Source: Selaginella tamariscina
Lineage: Eukaryota > Streptophyta > Lycopodiopsida > Selaginellales > Selaginellaceae
Assembly (NCBI GenBank): GCA_003024785.1
Contig: PUQB01000744.1
Span: 1-64,000 of the forward strand
Direction: 5' to 3'
Length of the DNA stretch: 64,000 nt
Positions 40,305-50,549 of this stretch are shown here, piece after piece. The notes under the pieces were generated by a model, which was given only the letters and a program-made list of their open reading frames with translations, was not told the origin of the DNA and did not search any database. The position numbers and the translations under genes were made by a program. The first letter of the stretch is position 1, and each line of letters opens with the position of its first letter.

Positions 40305-41974
40305 AGGTAACTCTGGCCATGACAAACGCAAGGAAAAGCTCGATGGTTTAGGAAAGCAAAGCAAAAGATTAAAACACTTCCCTCGCCAAAAAAAATACAA
40401 TCGTTAACAATAAACGTGAATACACGTTTGTATATAATTAATTCATGCTGCCCAGTTCACAGTGTTCTTAATGATGTCCTCTCTAGTATCACCGATTTAA
40501 TTTAATTTCTACCTTTATGATTTGAAATATCTTCACATTTACCATTATTCACATATTTTTAAAAAACCCTAAATATTAATGTCACATTTATTCCGTAGGG
40601 TTCACTGTTTTCATTGCGGCTTAGGGTTTTTTGGTAGATAGGGTTTACTGTTTCCATTGCGGCTAGGGTTCTTTCAATCTCAGATCTGTTTCCACTGCGG
40701 TAGATCCAGAGGGTTTCTTTAATCTCAGATCTCAGAGTTACGGTTTCCACTGCGGCGCCATCCATTTCGACTCGATTCGTGCAGCGCCCAAGTATAACAA
40801 TGGAGATTTCTGTGCCGATTTAGATTCTCGGCACCATCCTGCTCAGCCGGCGGCCACAAGGTATGTGTAATTTCTGTATTTTATGATTTGCTGCTCAATG
40901 TATTTCTTTTTCCAGAGATATAGGGTCTTCTTATTTGTGCCGACTGAGAGCAACGGCACCATCCTGGTTCAGTCGGCAAACACAAGGTATCGTCGATTTA
41001 TTTATTTTTTTCCTTGCGGCTCAAGTATACGTGTCACAATGTTTTTTTTCAGAGTTAATGGGTCTTTCCATTTGTGCCGACTGAGAGTGACGGCACCATC
41101 CTGGTTCAGTCGGCAAAAACAAGGTATTTTCGATTTGTTTTTTTTTGCTTTCTGGCTCAAGTATTCGTATCACAAGGTTTTTTTTTCAGAGTTAATGGGT
41201 CTTCCCATTTGTGCCGACTGAGAGTGACGGCACCATCCTAGTTCAGTCGGCAACAAGGTATTTCGATTTTTATTTTTGCTTTCTGGATCAGTATTCGTAT
41301 CACATTGTTTTTTTTCAGAGTTAATGTGTCTTCTCATTTGTGCCGACTGAGAGTGACGGCACCATCCTTCTTCAGTCGGCAGCCACAAGGTATGCGATAT
41401 TTATTTTTGCTTTCTGGATCAAGTATTCGTATACATTGTTTTTTTTCAGAGTTAATGTGTCTTCATTTGTGCCGACTGAGAGTGACGGCACCATCCTTCT
41501 TCAGTCGGCAGCCACAAGGTATTTTGAATTTGTTTATATTTTGCTCTGCGGCTCAAGTATCCGTATAACAATGTTTTTTTTCAGAGTTATAGTGTCTTCC
41601 CATTTGTGCCGACTGAGAGTGACGGCACCATCCTTCTTCAGTCGGCAGCCACAAGGTATTTTGAATTAGTTTTTTTTTTCTTTGCGTCTCAAGTATTTCT
41701 TTTAAAACAGTTAATGGGTCTTCCCATTTGTGCCGTCTGAGAGGGACGGCACCATCCTATCTCAGTCGGCACCATTATCTCTTCTGTGCCGTCTGACAGA
41801 GTCGGCACAAACTATCTCAGTCGGCAGGTTTTTTCTTCTACATCTCTCTGCCGACTGAGAGGGTCGGCAGCATCTAGCTTGAGTCGGCAGCCACAAGGTT
41901 AGTCATCTTTGTTTGTTTTTTTATTTTGACTCCTCATCAATTGACTTGTGTGTTTACTTTCCAGAGTTCCCAAA
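40305..41974. promoter_or_regulatory. Divergent intergenic region between transposase and cargo gene
   Basis: This is the only space between the two divergent genes of element A, so it should hold both promoters. At 40,600-40,765 short repeats of GTTTCCACTGCGG and TTTAATCTCAGATCT occur. The exon-like tandem array fills 40,800-41,900. No unambiguous TATA box could be assigned. Confidence 0.45.
40800..41905 (+). repeat. Tandem array of exon-like units with GCCGAC hairpins
   Basis: About ten units, the complete ones about 130 bp. A typical unit reads TTTTTTTCAG, AGTTAATGGGTCTTCCCATT, TGCCGACTGA, GTGACGGCACCATCC, TTCAGTCGGCA, ACAAG, GTAT. Each central part therefore looks like an exon bounded by an AG acceptor and a GT donor, with TGCCGACTGA pairing to TCAGTCGGCA. 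Unit cores start near 40,937, 41,074, 41,211, 41,340, 41,469, 41,606 and 41,730, then shorter ones near 41,792 and 41,853; the divergent first one is near 40,810. The first coding exon starts with the same CAG/AGTT junction. Confidence 0.9.
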
Positions 41975-44900
41975 ATGGTGAGAGCTTCAAAACGTCTACT
42001 AGAGACTGCGCCTGATGAAGAGCCACGGGAAGAGAAGAGGATATCGAAGCAGAAGCGAGGCAAGAGAGGAGAACCATCTAATGTACCAAAGGAGGATCCT
42101 CCAGTGACTCAGTCTGGAGTAGTAGCAGTTGAGCAAGAACAGCCTCCACCAACAATCACAGATTTCCCGGAGAGCTCGTCGCAGTTGCCTCCTTCATCCG
42201 CTGAGGTTGCAGTCCTGAACGAGCAAGTGCAGATGACAGAGGCAGCTGAAGCTAGCGAGGACGACTTGGAGGAGGCAGTCAGCAAAAAGAGAGGCCGCGG
42301 GAAAGCTGATTCAAAAGGCAAGAAGGCGAAGAGCGATAAGGAGCCGAAGGAGTTATACAGCATACCGGCGAGCCTGCATTTGGAGAGCTCAGCAAACCTG
42401 CTCGACAAAATTACTATCAAGGGACTTGGTGATCCTCCTGATGTGCCCATCTGCAGAATACATTCCAACGAGGTGGTTCGACGAGTGAACCCAGGGGACT
42501 TGGACAGGCTGGTGTCATCGTTGAAGAAGGCTGGTTATCTACGCAACACGGCCATGTTCATTCTGTCCATCGGAGATCGACTCACTGCTGAGGAGCTATC
42601 GGAGCTGTCGAAGGACACGATTCAGTACGAGCAGCACCGGTCTTTCGAGCAAGCTCTTACTCAGCCGGAGTACAAACAGTGGGCTTCAAGGCTCTCAAAC
42701 AGGAAGTTTAGCTGTTGGGACGGGAACCATAGGCTACAGGCTTTGCAGAAGCTGTACCGAGAGGATGCAGAGGACAACCAGCGATGGGCTATTCGCGTTC
42801 GATCGAGTTTCATCTCCACGGAGAACCTCGACATTCTTCAATTGGTTTCGATGTTCCAATCGATTAACATGTGAGTATTTTCTTTTCTTTTTGTTAAGAG
42901 TTTAGACTTACAGTTTCGTTGAACAGATCTTCAGCAACATCTGTGGAAACAACGCTACCACATATTCTCCTCGCTGTAAAGGCGGTCTGCACTAGTACAG
43001 AAGGAACTCAGAAAATCCTCGAGTCACTCACGGAGGTTGATCGTCTTGAGGTGCGGAAGTGGAAGGAGAGTTCATCAGGAAAGACGGCTTGGCATCCTCT
43101 TCCGAACCTGATCTGCGCAAAGATACTTTTCAAGGTAACCTCCGATTTAATTTATAGGAAAGAAATTTTTAACTTGTTCTATGTGCAGAACGAGATCGAC
43201 GATGATCTCGACAGAGCAGTCACCAGTGCTAAGGGCAATCCACAGGTTGAGGTGAACCTGAAGCAGCTAGTATACAAGAAGCATGACAAGCGTATGCACA
43301 AGTTCCTCTCCATCATAGACCCAGACTTGGGGGAGGAGTGGTTCCAGAAGGTGACAAACATCTCTCATAAGCAGTGTCGCTGGATGGGCATTGAGAAGCT
43401 GTATGCGATGTCAAGGGCGAAGATTCCAAACATGCTGCGACTCCGATACCTCAACAAGCTCACCCGTCTCGAATCCAAGGCAGAACAACAGACACTTGGG
43501 CTACCGGGCATGCAGGACAAAGAGTGGATCAAGTGGTTCACCTTGGACTTATATTGGAAGGCTGTGCGCGAGGAAGCCATTCAGATCCTTAAGGGGTTGC
43601 GAGAGGATGGTGAAGAAGTTGGAACGGATGTCGACTTCATGAGCTGGTTTGACGAGATGAGAATTCGGAGCAAGTGCCTGGTCTTTCAGCCCTTCCATGA
43701 CTGCATACGGTTCACTTATTCGATGGAGCCGAATGAGTTTCTGGAGCGTGAGGAATCTGCGCGTCGGATGATATGGAGGTAAGCTTTCAATCCAGCATTG
43801 CTACTGTCTGACTTTGTGTTGCAGGTTCATACTGGCGAAGCAAATGACACCGTCCCATACGATGAAGCTGTGGACAGATCATACAAGCGAGCCTCACATG
43901 TGGTCGAAGAGCAGAGGAGCTCTAACACCGTTCGAACGGGAGCATGTTCCATTCTGGCTCGACTGTCCGTCGCAACAGCCACCAGCTTGGGAGAGCACAC
44001 TATTCGACATGCACGCCAATGATCTACCAGCGATTCTTTGGGAGCCAGAAGAAGTAGAGGCTATCAAGAAGAGCAAGATGAAGAAGACGGTGCGGAAGAC
44101 AACTACACCTGCAAAGGGATCGGGAGCGGGACCAAGCTCTTCTACAGCACCTCCGCCAGCATTCGACTTTACAATCAATGAGGTACAGCCACTTGTAGCT
44201 AGTTTGGACATCAAGGACGACCTGATGACCTTCATCCCGACCCTGGCTGCATCCCGTGGATCCTACGACCTAGCTGTGTGCGACATGGAGGAGATGAGCA
44301 GGTCTTTCTTCGAGCCAGGTGCTTCCCAGACAGAGGTGTACACCAAGCTCCGAGAACAGGTTGACAGACTACATACGGTTGAGTCACAAACGTTGTTCCA
44401 GGAAGTGGTAGGTGAATACGGCTTCAACCTCATCATCCTCGACTTGCCCAATGAGCTTGTATATGGAGGTGCTAGCATCAACAAGGACATTGTGCAGCTA
44501 GATCCGGTGAAGTTTGAGGAGGCCTTGCAGTTCAGTGGAATGCACTTGGCAGCGAGTGGTTTCATGGTCGTCTTCGCGAGTTCTCCTTCTGTTTCGGCGG
44601 TGATTCAGGCGGCTGCAGTAATCAACTTGGAGGTTGCAGGGACTTACAGCGTCTACCGTGCACGAGGCTGGGGATACCGTGACAAAATTAAGGTAAGCTA
44701 GCTATTCAAGTTCAAGTTTAACTTGGTCTATGTGGCAGGATAACTTGTTAGTTCTCTTGGTGCTGCAAAGCTCTGAGAAGAAGTCGAAGAGGCCAAACCC
44801 TCTGGCGTTGACGAACACGATCCTCGTCGACACTGCCGACCGTTATCAGGAGGCTTGGTAAGGAAGTGCTTTGCTATGTTTATCCTAATGGAAGATTGTG

Positions 44901-45201
44901 CAGGATTATGATTCAACCGAAGAGTGTTCGACTCATGCAGCTTTTGATCGAGCGTCTCAGTAGACCTGGCGACCTAGTCTGGGATATTGGTTCCGGAACC
45001 GGGTCATCATTGTTAGCTGCCGTCGAGCTCGGAAGGAATATTATAGGAACCGAGAAGAGTTTCGAACTCTCTAGGTTGGCAACAAACAAGCTTGCAGAGA
45101 ACATTAGACCAGAAGAGTTACCTACTCAAACACCTCCACGTCCAAGCGTAACTGGTGGTTCGAGAACTGCAGCTTTACTTAAGATGAAGAAGAAACTTTA
45201 G
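41975..45201 (+). CDS. ParB-like plus N4/N6 DNA methyltransferase-like protein, MULE cargo
   Basis: Six exons: 41,975-42,870; 42,927-43,134; 43,189-43,778; 43,825-44,692; 44,739-44,857; 44,904-45,201. All introns have GT-AG ends and the joined frame is open for 992 codons. Residues 1-130 are charged and disordered with basic clusters, a possible nuclear signal. Residues about 155-290 form a ParB-like domain with CRIHSNEVVRRVNP, LVSSLKKAGYL and the signature CWDGNHRLQAL (248-253 core). The middle is helical and unassigned. The C-terminal part resembles beta-order amino-methyltransferases, with motif IV before motif I: NLIILDLPNELVYGG (DLPN at 771-774) and DLVWDIGSGTGSSLLAAVEL (DIGSGTG at 921-927, the SAM-binding loop). 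Normal motif IV is (D/N/S)PP(Y/F/W), so DLPN may mean altered or lost catalysis. The 54-nt second intron keeps frame and lacks a stop, so retention is possible. Confidence 0.85.
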
Positions 45202-45283
45202 CTAATGTATATTGAGTAATAAATTAAGCTAATATAAAAAAAAATTAAAAAGAAATACAACAGTTTTAATAGAATTCTTTTTT

Positions 45284-45397
45284 GCCGACTGAGGCCAATA
45301 CTGCCGACCAGAAAGAATATTCCAAAATATTCTAGAATATTCTTGAATATTCGAGCCCAGGCCTCCTGGGCCCCAAGCCTCCAAAATGGCGACACTC
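45284..45397. repeat. Terminal and subterminal repeats of element A, cargo end
   Basis: On the minus strand GAGTGTCGCCATTTTGGAGG starts the terminus. AGAATATTCT-like palindromes lie at 45,325-45,350, and TGCCGACTGAGG and TGCCGACC at 45,283-45,310. It matches the left end of element B almost base for base. Confidence 0.85.
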
Positions 45398-45406
45398 ATC
45401 ATGAGA
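45398..45406. repeat. 9-bp target site duplication of element A, right (ATCATGAGA)
   Basis: Identical to 36,951-36,959. Confidence 0.95.
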
Positions 45407-45997
45407 CTGTATGATAAATTACTGCCGGACAATTCCCAGAAAACATTTCCTATATTGCATCAAATATCATTACTATGCAGTAATATAAATGTATATATAT
45501 AACTTTGAAGTTATAACATTAAACTCAATAACAGTACTTTGTTTTGTAAGCTGATAATCAGGTGTCCCGTTGATGTAAATTGAGATGGGATGTCTCTGAA
45601 CCAGCATCTCTCTGTGGTGATGCCGTTGTTTTATATTATGTAGCGGAAAGCAGCATCTGTCCAGTCTCCATTGCAGCTTTTAGAGTGACAATCCACTAAT
45701 TGTTGTTCAGACAAGGAGACCATTCTCCTAGTTCTAAGGTAGTTGATTCCTTCGATAACGCCTGTTGCTGCATATGCCCAGCAGCTTCCTGCAGTGTATT
45801 GCAGTCGAAATTTAAACTGTAGAGAGAGAGAGAGATGTTTACCACAAGAACGCTGGTCTTTTACAGGAGTTACGGCACCAACATTTTGCCAATCAAAACT
45901 GAAACATTTACGTCCACGATTGGGAGAGAATGCTACGTTATCAGGTGAAGAAGATATATCTGAGGAGCTATTGATTTGATTACAGATGCAAAGATGG

Positions 45998-46006
45998 CTC
46001 TAAACT
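45998..46006. repeat. 9-bp target site duplication of element B, left (CTCTAAACT)
   Basis: Identical to 50,541-50,549. Its complement, AGTTTAGAG, is the codon context of AEFR in the protease propeptide. Confidence 0.95.
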
Positions 46007-46187
46007 GAGTGCCGCCATTTTGGAGGCTTGGGGCCCAGGCTTGAATATTCTAGAATATTCTAGAATATTTTAGAATATTTTAGAATATTCTTTCTGGTCC
46101 TCAGTCAAAAAACAAAATTTCTAGTAAACTATTGTATTTCTACCTTATTCTTTTTTATATTAGCTTAATTTATTACTCAATACACAT

Positions 46188-49100
46188 TAGTTAAAGTTTC
46201 TTCTTCATCTTAAGTAAAGCTGTAGTTCTCGAACCACCAGCTAGGCTTGGACGTGGAGGTGTCTGAGTAAGTATTTCCTCTGGTCTAATGTTCTGTGCGA
46301 GCTTGTTTGTTGCCAACCTAGAGAGTTTGAAACTCTTCTCGGTTCCTATAATATTCCTTCCGAGCTCGATGGCAGCTAACAATGATGATCGGTTCCGGAA
46401 CCAATATCCTAAACTAGGTCGCCATGTCTACTGAAACGCTCGATCAAAAGCTGCATGAGTCGAACACTCTTCGGTTGAATAATCATTCTACACAAACTTC
46501 CATTTGGATAAACAAAGTAAAGTACTTTCTTACCAAGCCTCCTGAAAACGGTCGGCAGTATCAACGAGGATCGTGTTTGTCAACGCCAGAGGGTTTGGCC
46601 TCTTCAACTTCTTTTCAGAGCTTTGCAACACCAAGAGAACCAATAAGTTATCCTGCCACATAGACCAAGTTAATTGAACATGAATAGCTAGCTTACCTTA
46701 ATTTTGTCACGGTATCCCCAGCCTCATGCACGGTAGACGCTGTAAGTCCCTACAACCTCCATGTTGATTACCGCAGCCGCCTGAATCACCGCCGAAACAG
46801 AAGGAGAACTTGCAAAGACGACCATGAAACCACTCGTTGCCAAGTGCATTCCATTGAACTGCAAGGCCTCCTCAAACTTCACTGGATCTAGCTGCACAAT
46901 GTCCTTGTTGATGCTAGCACCTCCATATACAAGCTCATTGGGCAAGTCAAGGATGATGAGGTTGAAGCCGTATTCACCTACCACTTCCTGGAACACCATT
47001 TGTGACTCAGTTGTATGTAGTTTGTCAACCTGTTGTCAGAGCTTGTGTACACCTCTGTTTGGGAAGCACCCGGCTCGAAGAAAGACCTGCTCATCTCCTC
47101 ATATCGCACACAGCCAGGTCGTAGGATCCACGGGATGCAGCCAGTGTCGGGATGAAGGTCGTCAGGTCGTCCTTGATGTCCAAACCAGCTACAAGTGGCT
47201 GCACCTCATTGATTGTAAAGTCAATTGTCGGTGGAGGTGCTGTAGAAGAGCTTGGTCCCGATCCCGATCCCTTTGCAGGTGTAGTTGTCTTACGCACCGT
47301 CTTCTTCATCTTGCTCTTCTCTACTTCATCTGGCTCCCAAACAATCGCTAGAAGATCATTGCTATGCACGTCAAATAGTGAGCTCTCCCAAGCTGGTGGT
47401 TGTTGCGACGGATAGTCGAGCCAAAATGGAACATGCTCCTGTTCGAACGGTGTTAGAGCTCCTCTGCTCTTCGACCACATGTGAGGCTTGCTTGTATGAT
47501 CTGTCCACAGCTTCATCGTCTGAGACGGTGCCATTTTCTTTGCCAGTATGAACCTGTAACACAAAGTTAGTCAGTAGCAATGCTGGAATGAAAGCTTACC
47601 TCCATATCATCTGACACGCAGACTCCTCATGCTCCAGAAACTCATTCGGCTCCATCAAATAAGTGAACTGTTTGTAGTCATGGAAGGGCTGAAAGACCAG
47701 GCACTTGCTCCGAGTTTGCATCTCGTCAAACCAACTCATGAAGTCAACATCCATTTTAACTTCTTCACCATCCTCTTGTAATCTCTTAAGGATCTGAATG
47801 GCTTCCTCGCGCACAACCTTCCAATATAAGTCCAAGGTGAACCACTTGATCCACTCTTTGTCTTGCATGCCTGGTAGCCCAAGTGTCTGTTGTTCTGTGG
47901 ATTTGAGACGAGTGAGCTCGTTCAAGTATTGAAGTCGCAGCATGTTTAAAATCTTTGCCTTTGACATCGCGTACAGCTTCTCAATGCCCATCTAGTGACA
48001 CTGCTTATGAGAGATGTTCGTCACCTTTTGGAACCACTCCTCCCCCAACTCTGGGTCTATGATAGAGAGGAACTTGTGCATACGCTTGTCATGCTTCTTG
48101 TACACTAGCTGCTTCAGGTTCAGCTCAAGCTGTGGATTGCCTTTAGCACTAGTGACTGCTCTGTCGAGATCATCGTCAATCTCATTCTGCACATAGAATA
48201 AGTTAAAAACTTCTTTCCTATCAGTTAAATTGAAGGTTACCTTGAAAAGGATCTTTGTGCAGATCAGGTTTGGAAGAGGATGCCAAGCTGTCTTTCCTGT
48301 TGCACTCTCCTTCCATCTCCGCACCTCAAGACGATCAACCTCCATGAGTGACTTGAGGATTTTCTAAGTTCCTTCAGTACTAGTGCAGACCACTTTTATA
48401 GTGAGGAGAATATGTGGTAGCGTTGTTTCTATAGATGTTGCTGAAGATCTGTTCATTGAAATTGTAAGTCTAGACCCTTAATGAAAAGAAAAAAAAATAC
48501 TCACATGTTTATCGATTGGAACATCGAAACTAGTTGAAGATTGTCGAGGTTCTCCGGAAATGAAACTCAATCAAACGCAAATAGCCCATCGCTGGTTGTC
48601 CTTTGCATCCTCCCGGTAGAGCTTCTGCAAAGCCTGTAGCCTATGGTTCCCGTCCCAGCAGCTGAACTTCCAGTTTGAGAGCCTCGAAGCCCACTGTTGT
48701 ACTTCGGCTGAGTAAGAGCTTGCTCAAAAGACCGGTGCTGCTCGTACTGAACCATGTCCTTTGATAGCTCCGACACCAGCTTGTCCAAGTCCCCTGGGTT
48801 CACTCGTCGAACCACCTCGTTTGAATGCATTCTACATATTGGCACATCAGGAGGATCACCAAGTCCCTTGATAGTAATTTTGTTGAGCAGGTTCACTGAG
48901 TCTCCAAATGCAGGCTGGTCGATATGCTGTATAACTCCTTCGGCTCTTTATTACTCTTCGCCTTTTTGCCTTTTGGATCAGCTTTCCCACGGCCTCTCTT
49001 TTTGCTGACTGCCTCCTCCAAGTCGTCCTCACTAGCTTCAACTGCCTCTATCATCTCCACTTGCTCGTTCAAGACTGTAACCTCAGCGGATGAAGGAGGC

Positions 49101-49312
49101 AACTATGACGAGCTCTCTGGGAAATATGTGATGGTTGATGGAGGCTGCTCCTGCTCAACTGGTACTACTTGAGACTGAGTCACTGGAGGATCCTCCTTTG
49201 CTACATTAGATGGTTTTCCTCTCTTTCCTCGCTTGTGCTTTGATATCCTCTTCTCTTCCCGTGGCTCTTCATCAGGCGTAGTCTCTAGTAGACGTTTTGA
49301 AGCTCTCACTAT
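46188..49312 (-). pseudogene. Broken copy of the ParB/methyltransferase-like cargo gene
   Basis: Runs on the minus strand parallel to the gene of element A through its whole length. It keeps GFNLIILDLPNELVYGG near 46,970-46,920 and a WMGIEKLYAM-like block near 47,990. Damage: the start ATG is ATA (49,312-49,310); a deletion removes the part after LDKLV near 48,775, where SSLKKAGYL stood; a frameshift precedes the WDGN motif near 48,690; TAG replaces a Trp codon at 47,995-47,993; and frameshifts occur near 47,090 and in the SAM-binding loop near 46,390. Because DLPN is present here too, that motif predates the split of the two copies. Confidence 0.9.
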
Positions 49313-49389
49313 TTTGTAAACTCTGGAAAGCAAACACACAAGTCAATTGATTCGGAGACAAAAGGAAAAATAAAAATTAAAGATGACTA

Positions 49390-49765
49390 ACCTTGTGGCT
49401 AAGCTAGATGATGCTGACCCTTTCAGTCGGCACAAAAAAGTAGATGAGCAAAACCTACCGACTAAGACAGGTGCCGACCCTCTCAGTCGACACAGAAAAG
49501 TAGATGAGCAAAACCTGCCAATTGAGACAGGTTGGTGCTGACCCTCTCAGTCGGCACAGAAAAGTAGATGAGCAAAACCTGCTGACTGAGACAGGTTGGT
49601 GCCGACCCTCTCAGTTGGCACAAAGAAGTAAATGAGCAAAACCTGCCGACTGAGACAGGTTGGTGCTGACCCTCTCAAACTGCACTAAAAGAGATAATGT
49701 AAGAAGTATGCTGACTGAGCTAGGATGGTGCTGTCCCTCTTAGACGGCACAAATGGGAAGACCCA
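49390..49765 (-). repeat. Hairpin/exon-like array of element B
   Basis: Repeats of about 60 bp with GCCGACTGAGAC, CTCTCAGTCGGCACA and AAAGTAGATGAGCAAAACCT. They correspond to the array at 40,800-41,900 but with a different unit, so the array expanded separately in the two copies. It ends in AGACCCATTAACTCT, the start of a unit of the element A type. Confidence 0.8.
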
Positions 49766-49800
49766 TTAACTCTAAAAAAAAATGAAAAAATTGTGAAATT

Positions 49801-50283
49801 GTTCTGGAAGGTTTACAGGGGACGGCAGGAAGAGTAGATGAGGGTCAGAAGGACATAACACCATCGCCACCACGTGGAGCTGGATTTACAACAATTCCAC
49901 CTTTTGAAGGACGCATGGTCCGGACTCCAACAAAAATGTCTAAGGAACAAGAGAAGAATTTCCACAAGGCCAAGACGTTTTTAGGTCGAGTGAAAAATGT
50001 TAAAGTGACAGTTAGAGGACGGAAGGAGGCTTTTGTTGTGTCGACAGGAAATGACTCTGTAAAGGTGACTATTAATACTTATCCTACATGCAGTTGTTCT
50101 ACCTTTCAGAAGAGCAAAAGTTGGAGCCCATGTGTACACATGTACTTCGTCTACAGCCGTGTGCTTGGCTTGAACCTGGACGTCACATATTTTTTACAAA
50201 GGCGATTGCTCAGTGAGATGGAGATCCATCATTTACTGATGAATTACAGCAGAGTTCATGACCCACTGGTGTTACAAGGATAA
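49801..50283 (+). pseudogene. Remnant transposase last exon with SWIM finger (element B)
   Basis: Reads MSKEQEKNF, RKEAFVVSTGNDSVKVTINT, then CSC and CVHMYFVYSRVLGL, the CxC...CxH SWIM pattern. It corresponds to 37,159-37,560 of element A. It contributes a zinc-binding module without the catalytic core. The frame from the start at 49,915 is open to 50,283, ending earlier than the element A version because of a one-base difference near the end. Confidence 0.85.
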
Positions 50284-50540
50284 ATGGTTTACATAAAAAT
50301 GCTTTGTTTGGTTAGTAATTTATTGAACTTTTTTATAAAGTATTAAAAAAAATTCTAAAAATTTAAATGATTTATTTGTTGGTTGGCGAATATTAAGCAG
50401 TTGGCATATTAAAAAAAACTTATATCAAAAAATATTCTTGAGAATATTCTAAAATATGCTAGAATATACCTAGAATATCCACGAATATACTAGAATAATA
50501 CGAAGCCTCCTGAGCCGGAGCCTCCTTTTCGCCGAGACCC

Positions 50541-50549
50541 CTCTAAACT
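50541..50549. repeat. 9-bp target site duplication of element B, right (CTCTAAACT)
   Basis: Partner of 45,998-46,006. Confidence 0.95.

Larger units (their letters stand above)
36960..45397. mobile_element. MULE element A carrying a ParB/methyltransferase-like gene
   Basis: 8,438 bp between perfect 9-bp duplications. It contains a minus-strand transposase gene with a SWIM finger (37,159-40,304), a tandem array (40,800-41,900) and a plus-strand cargo gene (41,975-45,201). Subterminal AGAATATTCT-type palindromes occur at 37,040-37,080 and 45,325-45,350, and GCCGACT copies at 37,097-37,130 and 45,284-45,310. The 9-bp duplication, SWIM finger and DDE-type transposase fragments together place it in the Mutator superfamily. 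It sits in the C1A pseudogene. Confidence 0.9.
46007..50540. mobile_element. MULE element B, internally deleted and inverted relative to A
   Basis: 4,534 bp with its own 9-bp duplication. It starts GAGTGCCGCCATTTTGGAGG and ends CCTTTTCGCCGAGACCC, so it lies opposite to element A. It keeps the cargo gene (as a pseudogene), a shortened hairpin array and only the last SWIM exon of the transposase. The transposase body is missing across a junction near 49,800. It could move only with transposase supplied in trans. Confidence 0.92.

Noticed and set aside
40800-41905. CRISPR-like array
   Set aside because: Units are long, imperfect, lack unique spacers and lie in a plant transposon.
41948-41974. 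Upstream ATG at 41,948 as the cargo start
   Set aside because: It lies in the polypyrimidine tract before the CAG acceptor at 41,962-41,964. The ATG at 41,975 is inside the exon.
43135-43188. In-frame coding sequence between exons 2 and 3 of the cargo gene
   Set aside because: It is open in frame, but it has GT and AG ends and is AT-rich like the other introns. I treat it as an intron while noting that retention is possible.
42109-44565. Minus-strand open frames opposite the cargo gene
   Set aside because: Ser/Leu-rich antisense shadows. The plus strand has splice sites, motifs and a continuous frame.
36960-50540. One giant palindromic element or a fold-back assembly error
   Set aside because: The two arms have different 9-bp target duplications, different lengths, diverged cargo sequence and different arrays, and unique protease sequence lies between them.
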